Assembly: GCF_000244875.1 (NCBI RefSeq) | Contig: NC_016791.1 | Span: forward strand, 2,795,001-2,859,000 | Length of the DNA stretch: 64,000 nucleotides | Direction: 5' to 3' | Source of the DNA: Clostridium sp. BNL1100 | Lineage (GTDB): Bacteria > Bacillota > Clostridia > Acetivibrionales > DSM-1351 | Shown: positions 1 to 7,753 of the stretch, piece after piece | Layout: each line of letters opens with the position of its first letter | How positions within the stretch are numbered: the stretch's first letter is position 1 | Translations under genes and position numbers: made by a program | Notes under the pieces: generated by a model | What the model saw: the letters and a program-made list of their open reading frames with translations, nothing else | Told to the model about the DNA's origin: nothing | Database searches by the model: none

Positions 1-114
1 ACAAGGATCAGTTCCTTTACCTAAGACCTCTACCTCGCCCATGCTGTTAATTTTCCCAATTACCGTACTTACTTTAGAAGTACCTATGTCAATTCCTACA
101 ATGATATCAGACAC
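1..114 (-). CDS. ftsA: Cell division protein FtsA, N-terminal 38 residues (cut by window edge)
   Basis: The reading frame starts at a GTG at 114 and runs off the left edge. The visible residues begin MSDIIVGIDIGTSKV, the phosphate-1 motif of the actin/HSP70 ATPase fold as found in FtsA, which tethers FtsZ to the membrane. A GGGGG-type ribosome site lies about 10 bases upstream of the GTG. Placement directly downstream of divIB and the small basic protein is the usual clostridial division-cluster order and supports FtsA over MreB or other actin-like proteins. Only the first 38 residues can be judged. Confidence 0.85.
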   Translation of the reverse strand, partial: MSDIIVGIDIGTSKVSTVIGKINSMGEVEVLGKGTDPC

Positions 115-166
115 CGAACTGACCCCCTAAAAAGTGTATCTTTAGTACTTTACGTAACATTCTAAT

Positions 167-529
167 CTAAACATCCTCTTTTACTATATTATCTTTTTTA
201 AACATTTTATTCAATAGATATCTTCTAATTAAAGCAAAGTTTAAGAAAAGTCTGTTACCGAAGGCAAAAATGGCTGCAAAGTATATTTGTATTCCAAGTT
301 TGTCCCCAATATAAGCAAGACCAGCAGCAAGCAACGCATTTCCAAAAAAGCCTGACAGGAATATTCTCATCTCGAATTTTTTGTTTATTGACGCAACTAT
401 CCCGCCAAAAACAGAGTCTAATGCAGCAAGTATGGCCACCGCTACATATGTAAAATACTCTGATGGTATCGTTATTGGAATAAACATGCCTGCAATTATT
501 CCCAGAATTAATCCTAAAATCGGTATCAT
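167..529 (-). CDS. sbp: Small basic protein, DUF1290 family
   Basis: A 120-residue, very hydrophobic protein with about three membrane segments, ending in a basic tail (RRYLLNKMFKK). It matches the small basic protein family (DUF1290), which sits between divIB and ftsA in many Firmicutes; its biochemical role is not established. I place the start at 529 (MIPILG) because GGAGG lies five bases before that ATG. An ATG 12 bases upstream would itself contain the ribosome site. Probably co-transcribed with divIB and ftsA. Confidence 0.8.
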   Translation of the reverse strand: MIPILGLILGIIAGMFIPITIPSEYFTYVAVAILAALDSVFGGIVASINKKFEMRIFLSGFFGNALLAAGLAYIGDKLGIQIYFAAIFAFGNRLFLNFALIRRYLLNKMFKKDNIVKEDV

Positions 530-565
530 ATTAACCTCCATGAGCCACAGTTGTATGTATTTTAA

Positions 566-1405
566 TTATTCAGCCGGAGCAAAGAACGGATACTTTCCCG
601 TTGTAAAATCCAGTGTTCCTTTTTGCTTGGCAGTAATATTATTAACAAATAACTTTCTGAAGAAACCTATTTTGTAATCCAAATCATCCATGTCACCAAA
701 CTTTACGGTAACCCTGTTTTCAAATACAGCTGTTACGGCACCGGGATCTGACATATTAACTGCTGTCAGTTTTGGGTACAGTTTCAGTTTAGAATCCTTA
801 TCATTCTTTGTAAGGGCATTACAAAAAATCATCAAGTCATTCAGTGTATCTTTATTCTTAAATTTTACCTCTTGTCCCAATTTAAAGCTATCCAACGAAT
901 TACCTATTATTTTGAAATATTTCTTTTTTTCATTTTGATTTGTAAGAACTTCCAATGCATACCCCTGTTTATCAATCAACAGGCTTGCCCCTTTATTGTC
1001 GAGTATACAATAAGGTGTTCTCTCCGTCACCTTTATTTTTATGGACTTTGGTAGGGAAGGTCTTATACTGATAGAGCTTATGTACGGCATAGAAACTGAA
1101 ACTGCTTTTTCCTTGTCTCCAAACTTTAGAGTTAACAGATTCTTTGGTTTTTCTCCAAGCATTTTGAACACATTCTGACCTGTAACAAGCCCTGAACGCA
1201 AAATTATTTCATTGGCCTGGTATTTTTTATTCCCAGTAACATTTATGTTATCTACTATAAAAAGTGAAGATCTGGCAAATAAAACAACTGCCGTCACAAT
1301 CAAAACAAATGTAAATAACTTTTTCAGCCTTCTTATTTTAAATCTGTATTTTTTTTTCTTTTTGTCATTTGTAGTTTTTAAATTTTTCTTTTGATTATTA
1401 TTCAT
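566..1405 (-). CDS. divIB: Cell division protein FtsQ/DivIB
   Basis: A 279-residue protein with a lysine/arginine-rich cytoplasmic tail (residues 1-30), one membrane segment (about 30-51) and an extracellular part beginning with a POTRA domain (from about residue 52, VDNINVTGNKKY) followed by the beta domain. This is the bitopic FtsQ/DivIB layout. In divisome assembly it scaffolds FtsL, FtsB and the septal peptidoglycan synthase. It lies six bases downstream of the murA fragment and 36 bases upstream of the small basic protein gene, so all are probably one transcript. Length and topology are normal. Confidence 0.9.
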   Translation of the reverse strand: MNNNQKKNLKTTNDKKKKKYRFKIRRLKKLFTFVLIVTAVVLFARSSLFIVDNINVTGNKKYQANEIILRSGLVTGQNVFKMLGEKPKNLLTLKFGDKEKAVSVSMPYISSISIRPSLPKSIKIKVTERTPYCILDNKGASLLIDKQGYALEVLTNQNEKKKYFKIIGNSLDSFKLGQEVKFKNKDTLNDLMIFCNALTKNDKDSKLKLYPKLTAVNMSDPGAVTAVFENRVTVKFGDMDDLDYKIGFFRKLFVNNITAKQKGTLDFTTGKYPFFAPAE

Positions 1406-1411
1406 TCGCTT

Positions 1412-2344
1412 TTATACCCTTATAATTTTTGCGCCTAAAGCTGACAGTTTATCTTCTATCTTGTAGTAGCCTCTGTCAATATGCTCAAGGCTTGTAACTA
1501 TAGTTTCCCCTTTTGCTGCTAATCCGGCAAGAACCAAAGCCGCACCTCCGCGTAAATCTCTTGCTGTCACCTGCGCACCGTTAAGGCCGTCAACACCTTT
1601 TATCACAGCGACACGACTGTCTATTCTGATGTTTGCACCCATCTTTAAGAGTTCGTCAACATGTTTGTATCTACTTTCAAATATTGTCTCAATTATAATG
1701 CTGGTCCCTTTGCATATTGAAAGCAATGTCATCAGTTGTGCCTGCATATCCGTTGGGAATCCTGGATAAGGCAAGGTCCGTACTACTTCAATTGCATCTA
1801 ACCTTGTTCCGGCGCTCACCTGGATGTCATTCCTCTTTATGGAAATCTGACAGCCTATATCCCTTAACACCGAGGCAATTGATATGATATGTTCCGGTAT
1901 AATATTCTTTATTGTTATATTGCCGCCTGTAATAGCAGCAGCGACCATATATGTACCCGTAATGATCCTGTCGGGGATTATAGTATGCTCAACATTGTTC
2001 AGTTTTTTCTCAAGACCTTTAATTCTTATTACGCTTGATCCTGCTCCGGTAACCTTTGCCCCGATTTTTTGAAGGAAGTTCTGTAAATCTACAATCTCCG
2101 GCTCTTTTGCTGCGTTTCTGATAACAGTGTCTCCCTGTGCATAAACAGCAGCTATCATGGTATTTTCCGTTGCACCTACACTCGGATAATCAAGATAAAT
2201 GTCGCATCCCTTCAGTCCGTCTGTCTCGCATAATATGTAACCGCCGCTAATATCATCTATTTTTGCACCAAGGCTTCTTAATGCTTTCAAATGTAAATCA
2301 ATAGGTCTTGGGCCTAATTCACAACCACCTGATTGTGTTACTTT
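1412..2344 (-). pseudogene. murA: murA C-terminal part, separated from its N-terminus by 10.5 kb
   Basis: UDP-GlcNAc 1-carboxyvinyltransferase, first step of peptidoglycan precursor synthesis. The reading frame is open from about 2326 (GGCELGPRPIDLHLKALRSLGA) to 1412 but has no good start. A TTG at 2290 is the first possible initiator, and an in-frame stop lies just upstream near 2359. Family members have about 418 residues; this piece holds about 304, with the EPSP-synthase fold and the conserved PYPGFPTDMQAQ segment. The missing N-terminus, with the active-site loop region, is at 12870-13211 on the same strand. Joining codon GGT at 12872-12870 to codon GGT at 2326-2324 restores a 418-residue MurA in frame. 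As it stands neither piece should be active; clostridia usually carry a second murA. Confidence 0.85.
2334..2344. repeat. 11-bp inverted repeat at left murA breakpoint
   Basis: TGTGTTACTTT on the plus strand, five bases beyond the point where murA homology ends. The exact reverse complement lies at 12856-12866 beside the other breakpoint. The tetranucleotide GGTG (minus strand) sits next to both copies, at 2329-2326 and 12872-12869, like a short target duplication. Confidence 0.75.
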
Positions 2345-2432
2345 GCTGGCACTATGCTTTTATAATTATATCATAATGTAATATTACCCATCAATGCGAT
2401 ATAAAACATAAGAAATTTGTTAAAAATCATGA

Positions 2433-2438
2433 TATAAT
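2433..2438 (+). promoter_or_regulatory. Possible -10 element for murT-gatD
   Basis: TATAAT on the plus strand, 52 bases before the murT start, in an AT-rich gap with no better candidate. I see no convincing -35 hexamer at the right spacing, so this is a weak call. Confidence 0.35.
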
Positions 2439-2489
2439 GTTTACTAAAAGTTATTTTATTTTTGGTCTTAATATTACTTAGGAGAATAT

Positions 2490-3893
2490 ATGAACTTCAG
2501 AAAAATACTGACAATAATAATATCAAAATTAACCATAAGAATACTCAGAATACTGAAAAAAGGCGGTACAACCTTACCCGGTAAGGTTGCGTTTAAATTA
2601 TATCCTGATATTCTAAAATCAATAGCAAAAGACTTTGAAATAATCATGGTTACGGGAACTAATGGTAAAACAACAACTTCAAGAATTATTGAAGAGATTC
2701 TAAAAAATAATAATGTTGATTACATAACCAACAAATCAGGTGCAAATTTATTAAGCGGTATAACTACAACTTTCATACAGGCGGTTTCTCCCTTGGGAAA
2801 GCCAAAACACCAGACAGCTCTTATTGAAAGTGATGAGGCAGCATTTAATCAGGTTACAAAGCATCTCCAACCAAAGTCTGTTGTAGTTACCAACTTTTTC
2901 AGAGACCAGTTGGACCGATACGGAGAACTCTATTCTACATTGAATGCTGTTAAATCGGGTTTGGACAGGCTGGATGAAAAAACTACCCTTATACTAAATG
3001 CCGATGATTCAATGTGTGCATCACTTGGACATCTAACAGAGAAGCCTGTATTTTACTATGGTTTCGGTGAATCTGCCAGTCAGCAGAGTATAGAGAATAT
3101 CAATACCGATGCCATGTTCTGTATTTTCTGCAAAGGAAAATACCAGTACAAAAACCATGTATATGGTCATTTAGGCGGATTCTATTGCCCGGAATGCGGA
3201 TATTCAAGACCTGCGGCAGACCTTGAATGTATTGGTATTGAGGAAGCAGGAAGCAGCTATACAACCATCAAGTGGAAATGTTCAAAGGCGTTAGGCACCC
3301 ACGAGGCTGAACACACAACCCGGATTAATCTTCCCGGCCTCTATAATGTATATAATGCAATGGCGGCAGCAGCCTGTGGCCTTTCGCTTGCATATAGTCA
3401 CGAAACGGTACAGAAGGCTGTGGAATCCTTTGAATGCGGCTTCGGTAGAATGGAAACTATCAATGTTGGAGATAAATTAATAAAATTAATCCTTGTGAAA
3501 AATCCTACAGGATTTAATCAGGTACTGAATTTTCTGACCCTTGACAGTCAACCCCTGAATATAGCTTTCCTTATTAATGACAAGTTAGCTGACGGAACAG
3601 ACATTTCTTGGCTGTGGGATGTTGATTTTGAACACCTGAATACTGCAGGTGACAGAATCGTCAATCTTATAACCTCCGGTATAAGAGGTGAGGATATGGC
3701 TGTACGTCTTAAATACAGCGGCCTTGATACAAGAAAAATCAGAATTATAAAAGACTATCAAAGGGTTATTGATGAGGGACTAAAAGCAGTTTCTGCCGGC
3801 GGATGTTTTTATATCCTGCCTACTTACACAGCTATGTTGGATATCAGAGGTATTTTAAAGAAAAAGTTTAACTTAAAGGAGTTCTGGAAATAG
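2490..3893 (+). CDS. murT: Lipid II isoglutaminyl synthase, MurT subunit
   Basis: A 467-residue Mur-ligase-family protein. It carries the ATP-binding loop VTGTNGKTTT (residues 54-63), the Mur ligase middle domain, and a four-cysteine zinc ribbon (C211, C214, C233, C236) that is diagnostic of MurT. The C-terminal domain is DUF1727. With GatD it amidates the alpha-carboxyl of D-glutamate in lipid II at the inner face of the membrane. GatD follows after two bases, so the pair is translationally linked. The ribosome site TTAGGAG lies just before the ATG. Confidence 0.93.
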   Translation: MNFRKILTIIISKLTIRILRILKKGGTTLPGKVAFKLYPDILKSIAKDFEIIMVTGTNGKTTTSRIIEEILKNNNVDYITNKSGANLLSGITTTFIQAVSPLGKPKHQTALIESDEAAFNQVTKHLQPKSVVVTNFFRDQLDRYGELYSTLNAVKSGLDRLDEKTTLILNADDSMCASLGHLTEKPVFYYGFGESASQQSIENINTDAMFCIFCKGKYQYKNHVYGHLGGFYCPECGYSRPAADLECIGIEEAGSSYTTIKWKCSKALGTHEAEHTTRINLPGLYNVYNAMAAAACGLSLAYSHETVQKAVESFECGFGRMETINVGDKLIKLILVKNPTGFNQVLNFLTLDSQPLNIAFLINDKLADGTDISWLWDVDFEHLNTAGDRIVNLITSGIRGEDMAVRLKYSGLDTRKIRIIKDYQRVIDEGLKAVSAGGCFYILPTYTAMLDIRGILKKKFNLKEFWK

Positions 3894-3895
3894 AT

Positions 3896-4642
3896 ATGTA
3901 TCAATTAAAAATTTGTCATTTATACCCTGACCTTTTAAACACTTACGGAGACATGGGAAACATACTTGCTCTTAAAAGACGTGCTCAGTGGCGTAATATA
4001 GATGTATCAGTAACCAATATCACAATAGGGGACAGTTTTAATTCGGAAGAGTTCGATATTGTTTTTCTCGGAGGCGGTCAGGATTACGAGCAGGAGATTA
4101 TCCAAAACGATGTACTTACCCAAAAGGGAGCAGAGATTAAAAATGCAGTAGAGGGCAATAAGGTGTTCCTATGTATCTGCGGAGGATATCAGCTCATGGG
4201 AAAATACTATAAGACATGGGACGGAAAAGAGCTTGAATACTTGGGTGCGCTTGATTTATGGACAATCGGCGGTAAGGAAAGAATGATTGGAAATATTGTA
4301 TTTGAAAGCGAACTGATTTCAGATAATGGCTCACCTCTCAAAATCGTTGGATTTGAGAATCACTCTGGACGTACTTATCTGGGTGATAGTGTTCGTCCTT
4401 TGGGTAAAGTTCTTTCAGGCAATGGTAATAATGGTACTGATGGGTTTGAAGGTGCGGTTTACAAAAATGTTTATTGCTCCTACTCACATGGAAGCCTCCT
4501 GCCTAAAAACCCGCATCTGGCAGATCATCTGATATCTATAGCTTTAAAACAAAGCTATGATGAATTCGATGGCCTTAATCAGTTGGAAGATGCTTTTGAG
4601 AATGCAGCAAGAGTTACAATGATACAAAGAATATTAAAATAG
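3896..4642 (+). CDS. gatD: Lipid II isoglutaminyl synthase, glutaminase subunit GatD
   Basis: A 248-residue class-I glutamine amidotransferase of the CobB/CobQ type. The nucleophile is probably C95 in FLCICGGYQLMG, and the histidine is H198 in YSHGSLLPKNP. It releases ammonia from glutamine for MurT. It begins two bases after the murT stop. Length is close to characterised GatD proteins. No terminator is obvious before the downstream T-box leader. Confidence 0.93.
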   Translation: MYQLKICHLYPDLLNTYGDMGNILALKRRAQWRNIDVSVTNITIGDSFNSEEFDIVFLGGGQDYEQEIIQNDVLTQKGAEIKNAVEGNKVFLCICGGYQLMGKYYKTWDGKELEYLGALDLWTIGGKERMIGNIVFESELISDNGSPLKIVGFENHSGRTYLGDSVRPLGKVLSGNGNNGTDGFEGAVYKNVYCSYSHGSLLPKNPHLADHLISIALKQSYDEFDGLNQLEDAFENAARVTMIQRILK

Positions 4643-4689
4643 TTATAATGCATAAAAAAATCATTGACTTTTGATTATAGTGCATGTTA

Positions 4690-4997
4690 CTATAATTCTA
4701 ATACAATATTTGTAAGTAAATGTGATGAATGGGAAAAGTAGACTATATGAGTCTTCAAAGCGAGCAGTGGTCTGGTGGAAGCATTGCAGGATAGTATTTT
4801 TGAAGTTCTCCCATGAACAGTTGGCTGAACCTTTTATGTAGGTCATACCGGGTCTTTCCCGTTATAGAAAGAATTGTATCGGAAATTTCATTTGTTTTTC
4901 CCGTACATGATTAAGTGGGTTTTTACCAATTTGGGTGGTACCGCGTAGGCTATAAGTCTTCGTCCCTTGTTTATAGGGATGAGGGCTTTTTTATTTA
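4690..4997 (+). promoter_or_regulatory. T-box leader of the DAHP synthase gene (probable tRNA-Phe specifier)
   Basis: The T-box signature GGGTGGTACCGCG is at 4933-4945. It is followed by a terminator hairpin built on CGTCCC/GGGATG with a U-run at about 4990, just ahead of the DAHP synthase gene. Stem I begins near 4728 (ATGGGA) and closes at 4809-4814 (TCCCAT). The triplet immediately before the closing strand is TTC at 4806-4808, read as a Phe specifier. The same positional rule gives TAC in the tyrS leader and GCT in the alaS leader of this window. The leader would let transcription through when uncharged tRNA-Phe accumulates. Confidence 0.9.
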
Positions 4998-5070
4998 CTA
5001 AAACCCTGAAATGCTAACTAGTTTACTTGAGACATTTGTATTAAAAATTTAATTTGTGGAGGGTTAAGTT

Positions 5071-6084
5071 ATGATTATTGTAATGAAGCAAAGTGCGACG
5101 GTAAAGGACATTGAAAACGTTGAAGGCAGGCTACTTGATCTGGGTTTTAAAACCCATCCCATTCACGGAGATATAAAAACGGTAATCGGAGCAATCGGTG
5201 ATAAAAGGCTGCTTAATGTTCACGCTATATCCCAGATGCAAGGTGTAGAAACACTCGTTCCTATTATGAAACCGTATAAACTTGCAGGTAATGAACTTCA
5301 GCATTCACCAACAGTTATAGACATCGGCGGTGTTAAAATAGGCGGTGAAGAAATTGTTGTTATGGCCGGCCCGTGTGCCATAGAAAATGAAAAGGATTTT
5401 GTTGATACTGCAATCAGTGTGAAAAATAGCGGTGCTAAGATCCTTAGAGGCGGTGCTTTCAAGCCTAGAAGTTCTCCATATGCGTTTCAAGGGCTTGAAG
5501 AGGATGGTCTTAAAATAATGGTTGCAGGCCGTGAAGCCACCGGTCTAAAAATGGTTACTGAAGTTGTGGATACCAGAGATGTAGAGCTTGTAAATAAATA
5601 TACAGATATCTTCCAGATAGGCGCAAGGAACATGCAGAATTTCAGGTTATTAAGTGAAGTGGGCATGACTCGTAAGCCTGTACTTTTAAAAAGAGGGTTG
5701 TCTGCCACTATTGAAGAATGGCTTATGGCAGCTGAATATATAATTGCAGAGGGAAATCATGAAGTTATCCTTTGCGAAAGGGGTATACGTACTTTTGAAA
5801 CAATGACAAGAAATACCCTTGATTTAAGTGCAATCCCTGCTATTAAAGATGTTTCCCATCTTCCGGTTGTTGTTGACCCCAGCCATGCCACCGGTAACTG
5901 GAAGTATGTCCCTGCACTTGCAAAGGGAGCAATCGCTACCGGCGCAGACGGCCTAATTATTGAGGTTCATCCCAATCCACCATGCGCATTGTGTGATGGT
6001 CCCCAATCACTACGGCCAGAGAGATTCAAAAGCCTTATGGATGAATTGAGATTAGTAGCCCAAGCAGTACAAAGAACCATTTAA
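5071..6084 (+). CDS. aroF: 3-deoxy-7-phosphoheptulonate (DAHP) synthase
   Basis: A 337-residue DAHP synthase of the beta type (Thermotoga/Bacillus-like). An N-terminal ferredoxin-like regulatory domain (residues 1 to about 70) precedes the KDO8P/DAHP-synthase barrel. Visible motifs are GPCAIE, LRGGAFKPRSSPY, QIGARNMQNF, LLKRG, CERGIRTFE and the metal/substrate segment VVDPSHATG. It condenses PEP and erythrose-4-phosphate to start the shikimate pathway. It is a lone gene behind its own T-box, so it is controlled by tRNA charging as well as probably by the N-terminal allosteric domain. A strong GGAGG site precedes the ATG. Confidence 0.93.
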   Translation: MIIVMKQSATVKDIENVEGRLLDLGFKTHPIHGDIKTVIGAIGDKRLLNVHAISQMQGVETLVPIMKPYKLAGNELQHSPTVIDIGGVKIGGEEIVVMAGPCAIENEKDFVDTAISVKNSGAKILRGGAFKPRSSPYAFQGLEEDGLKIMVAGREATGLKMVTEVVDTRDVELVNKYTDIFQIGARNMQNFRLLSEVGMTRKPVLLKRGLSATIEEWLMAAEYIIAEGNHEVILCERGIRTFETMTRNTLDLSAIPAIKDVSHLPVVVDPSHATGNWKYVPALAKGAIATGADGLIIEVHPNPPCALCDGPQSLRPERFKSLMDELRLVAQAVQRTI

Positions 6085-6096
6085 TCCGTACCAAAA

Positions 6097-6133
6097 AAGG
6101 AAAGCTGCTGTTAGAATCAGAGCTTTCCTTTTT
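6097..6133 (+). terminator. Terminator after DAHP synthase
   Basis: GGAAAGCT pairs with AGCTTTCC across a 14-base loop, followed by a T-run. It lies 13 bases after the stop codon. Confidence 0.85.
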
Positions 6134-6152
6134 ATTTGTATTTTTGTGTTAT

Positions 6153-6500
6153 CTATACTATGTATTCCAAGTTGGCAGGCTTATATTTAATATCGTCATC
6201 CTCATTAAAAATAACCTGCATACATTCAACGCCATCGCAATTAAGCTTATCCAATTCATTTAGTTTCAGGTACACTAACGTGTTTTCAGATATTTTTATG
6301 TTTATTCTGTCAAATATCTCCTTTTGCAAAATATCAATTATAGTTTTAATATTATCAAGTGCCGAATGAATTGACTTCGACTCAATAATAACAGGTATCC
6401 TGGAATTTGTAGGACTTAAAAGCTTTACGTGAAGTATTCCGGGATCAATAACATTTTGTGTAGGATATAGCAAATCTCTCTCAAATAGAAGTGAATTCAT
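6153..6500 (-). CDS. Hypothetical protein, 115 residues
   Basis: I do not recognise this protein. It is a soluble, acidic 115-residue protein with no signal peptide, membrane segment or cysteine cluster (one Cys pair-free residue near position 93). The predicted pattern alternates strands and helices (IIESKSIHSALDNIKTIIDI, then VYLKLNELDKL). The ATG at 6500 has a GGAGGGTG-type site upstream. It lies 57 bases downstream of the lytic transglycosylase gene on the same strand and may share its transcript. It faces the aroF terminator tail to tail. Confidence 0.6.
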   Translation of the reverse strand: MNSLLFERDLLYPTQNVIDPGILHVKLLSPTNSRIPVIIESKSIHSALDNIKTIIDILQKEIFDRINIKISENTLVYLKLNELDKLNCDGVECMQVIFNEDDDIKYKPANLEYIV

Positions 6501-6557
6501 ATCGCTTGCACCCTCCTAATCAGATAGTACATTTTTCCTTACACTATAAAAATATCA

Positions 6558-7145
6558 CTATTTGTCATCATCGTAAAGCTTTTTATACATTTTATAGTAT
6601 TTTTGTATTCTTGAAACATAATTTTCTGTTTCTTCAAATGGTATAATACTAAGACTCTTTCCGTCATGACTTTTTTCAGGATCTTTCAACCATTTAGAAA
6701 CATTACCGCTGCCTGCGTTGTAAGCAGCCAGTGCTACTACAGTGTCATTGTCAAACTGCTTTAACAAATTTGACAGATACCAGCAGCCAATTTTTATATT
6801 GGTTTCGGGTTCAAGGAGCATACTTTTTTCAAACTCATTAATTCCTGCCTTTTTAGCAGCCCACTCCCCAGTGCTATCCATTATTTGCATAAGGCCCTTA
6901 GCTTCTCTGGGAGAAACAGCCTGAGAATTAAATCCGCTTTCTGCTTTTATAACCGCATAAACCATATAGTTATCCAGCTTATATTGCTGGGCATACTTCT
7001 CAACATACTCTGTGTATTCCAAAGGATATAAATATTCTAAAACATACCTTGAAGCAAATATTCCAACTGCTGCTATTATAACCAGTGTGATTAACACACC
7101 TATTATTTTTAAACCGCCTTTTTTCTTTTTCCTCAAAGAAATCAC
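6558..7145 (-). CDS. Membrane-anchored lytic transglycosylase, SLT domain
   Basis: A 195-residue protein with a basic N-terminus, one membrane anchor (about residues 13-35) and an extracellular Slt70-type catalytic domain. The catalytic glutamate is E69 in AVIKAESGFNSQAVS, followed by AKGLMQIM and the AYNAGSGNV motif. It cleaves glycan strands to 1,6-anhydromuramyl products. Its start overlaps the coaE stop by four bases, which with polA gives the familiar clostridial polA-coaE-slt transcript. Confidence 0.92.
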   Translation of the reverse strand: MISLRKKKKGGLKIIGVLITLVIIAAVGIFASRYVLEYLYPLEYTEYVEKYAQQYKLDNYMVYAVIKAESGFNSQAVSPREAKGLMQIMDSTGEWAAKKAGINEFEKSMLLEPETNIKIGCWYLSNLLKQFDNDTVVALAAYNAGSGNVSKWLKDPEKSHDGKSLSIIPFEETENYVSRIQKYYKMYKKLYDDDK

Positions 7146-7753
7146 CTTAACAGCCTTGCAAACTGACTTTCCACTTCTTGTCGAAGGATCGTCACATCAT
7201 CATTATTATTGATAACTTTATTTGCGATACTTAAATATTCCTCATCGGAAATCTGGGAACGAATTCTTGAAACAGCTTCCTCATAGGTCATACCGTTTCT
7301 CTTCATTATTCTTTCAACCCTTATCTCCATTAGCGCAAAAACTGTCCAAACCTCATCACACAAATCAAGAAAGCCGTTTTTAATAGGAATGGGTGCATCA
7401 ATAACAATAACTTTTGTCTGTTTTAGCAGCTGTTCTTCCACATTTTCTTTTATTTTTTGGGCAACAAATTTATGCACAATACTGTTCAAAATCCTGAGTT
7501 TGTTTTCATCATTAAACACTCTAGCCGCCAGTTCCTTGCGTTTTAGCTGCCCCCAATCATCAAGTATATCCTTACCGAACTCCTGTGTCAACTCCTCTAA
7601 GGCCCTTTTCCCGGGCTCTACGACCTCTCTGCTTATCACATCTGCATCAATTACAACAGCGCCAAGTTCTTTAAGAATACTGCTTACTGTACTTTTCCCG
7701 CTTCCTATTCCGCCTGTTACCCCTAAAATTATTGATTTTCTATTTTGTTTCAT
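7142..7753 (-). CDS. coaE: Dephospho-CoA kinase
   Basis: Last step of coenzyme A synthesis: ATP-dependent phosphorylation of the 3'-hydroxyl of dephospho-CoA. The P-loop GVTGGIGSGKST is near the N-terminus, followed by the CoA-binding DADxISR segment and the lid VERIMKRNGMTYEEA. I place the start at 7753 (MKQNRK), where GGGGA lies eight bases upstream; an ATG at 7768 has no ribosome site. It overlaps the polA stop by about 14 bases and the lytic transglycosylase start by four, so all three are translationally coupled. Confidence 0.93.
   Translation of the reverse strand: MKQNRKSIILGVTGGIGSGKSTVSSILKELGAVVIDADVISREVVEPGKRALEELTQEFGKDILDDWGQLKRKELAARVFNDENKLRILNSIVHKFVAQKIKENVEEQLLKQTKVIVIDAPIPIKNGFLDLCDEVWTVFALMEIRVERIMKRNGMTYEEAVSRIRSQISDEEYLSIANKVINNNDDVTILRQEVESQFARLLR

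Noticed and set aside
1412-2290. A complete short murA starting at TTG 2290
   Set aside because: The frame lacks the first 114 residues, including active-site residues; the true coding sequence continues upstream to the breakpoint without a start.
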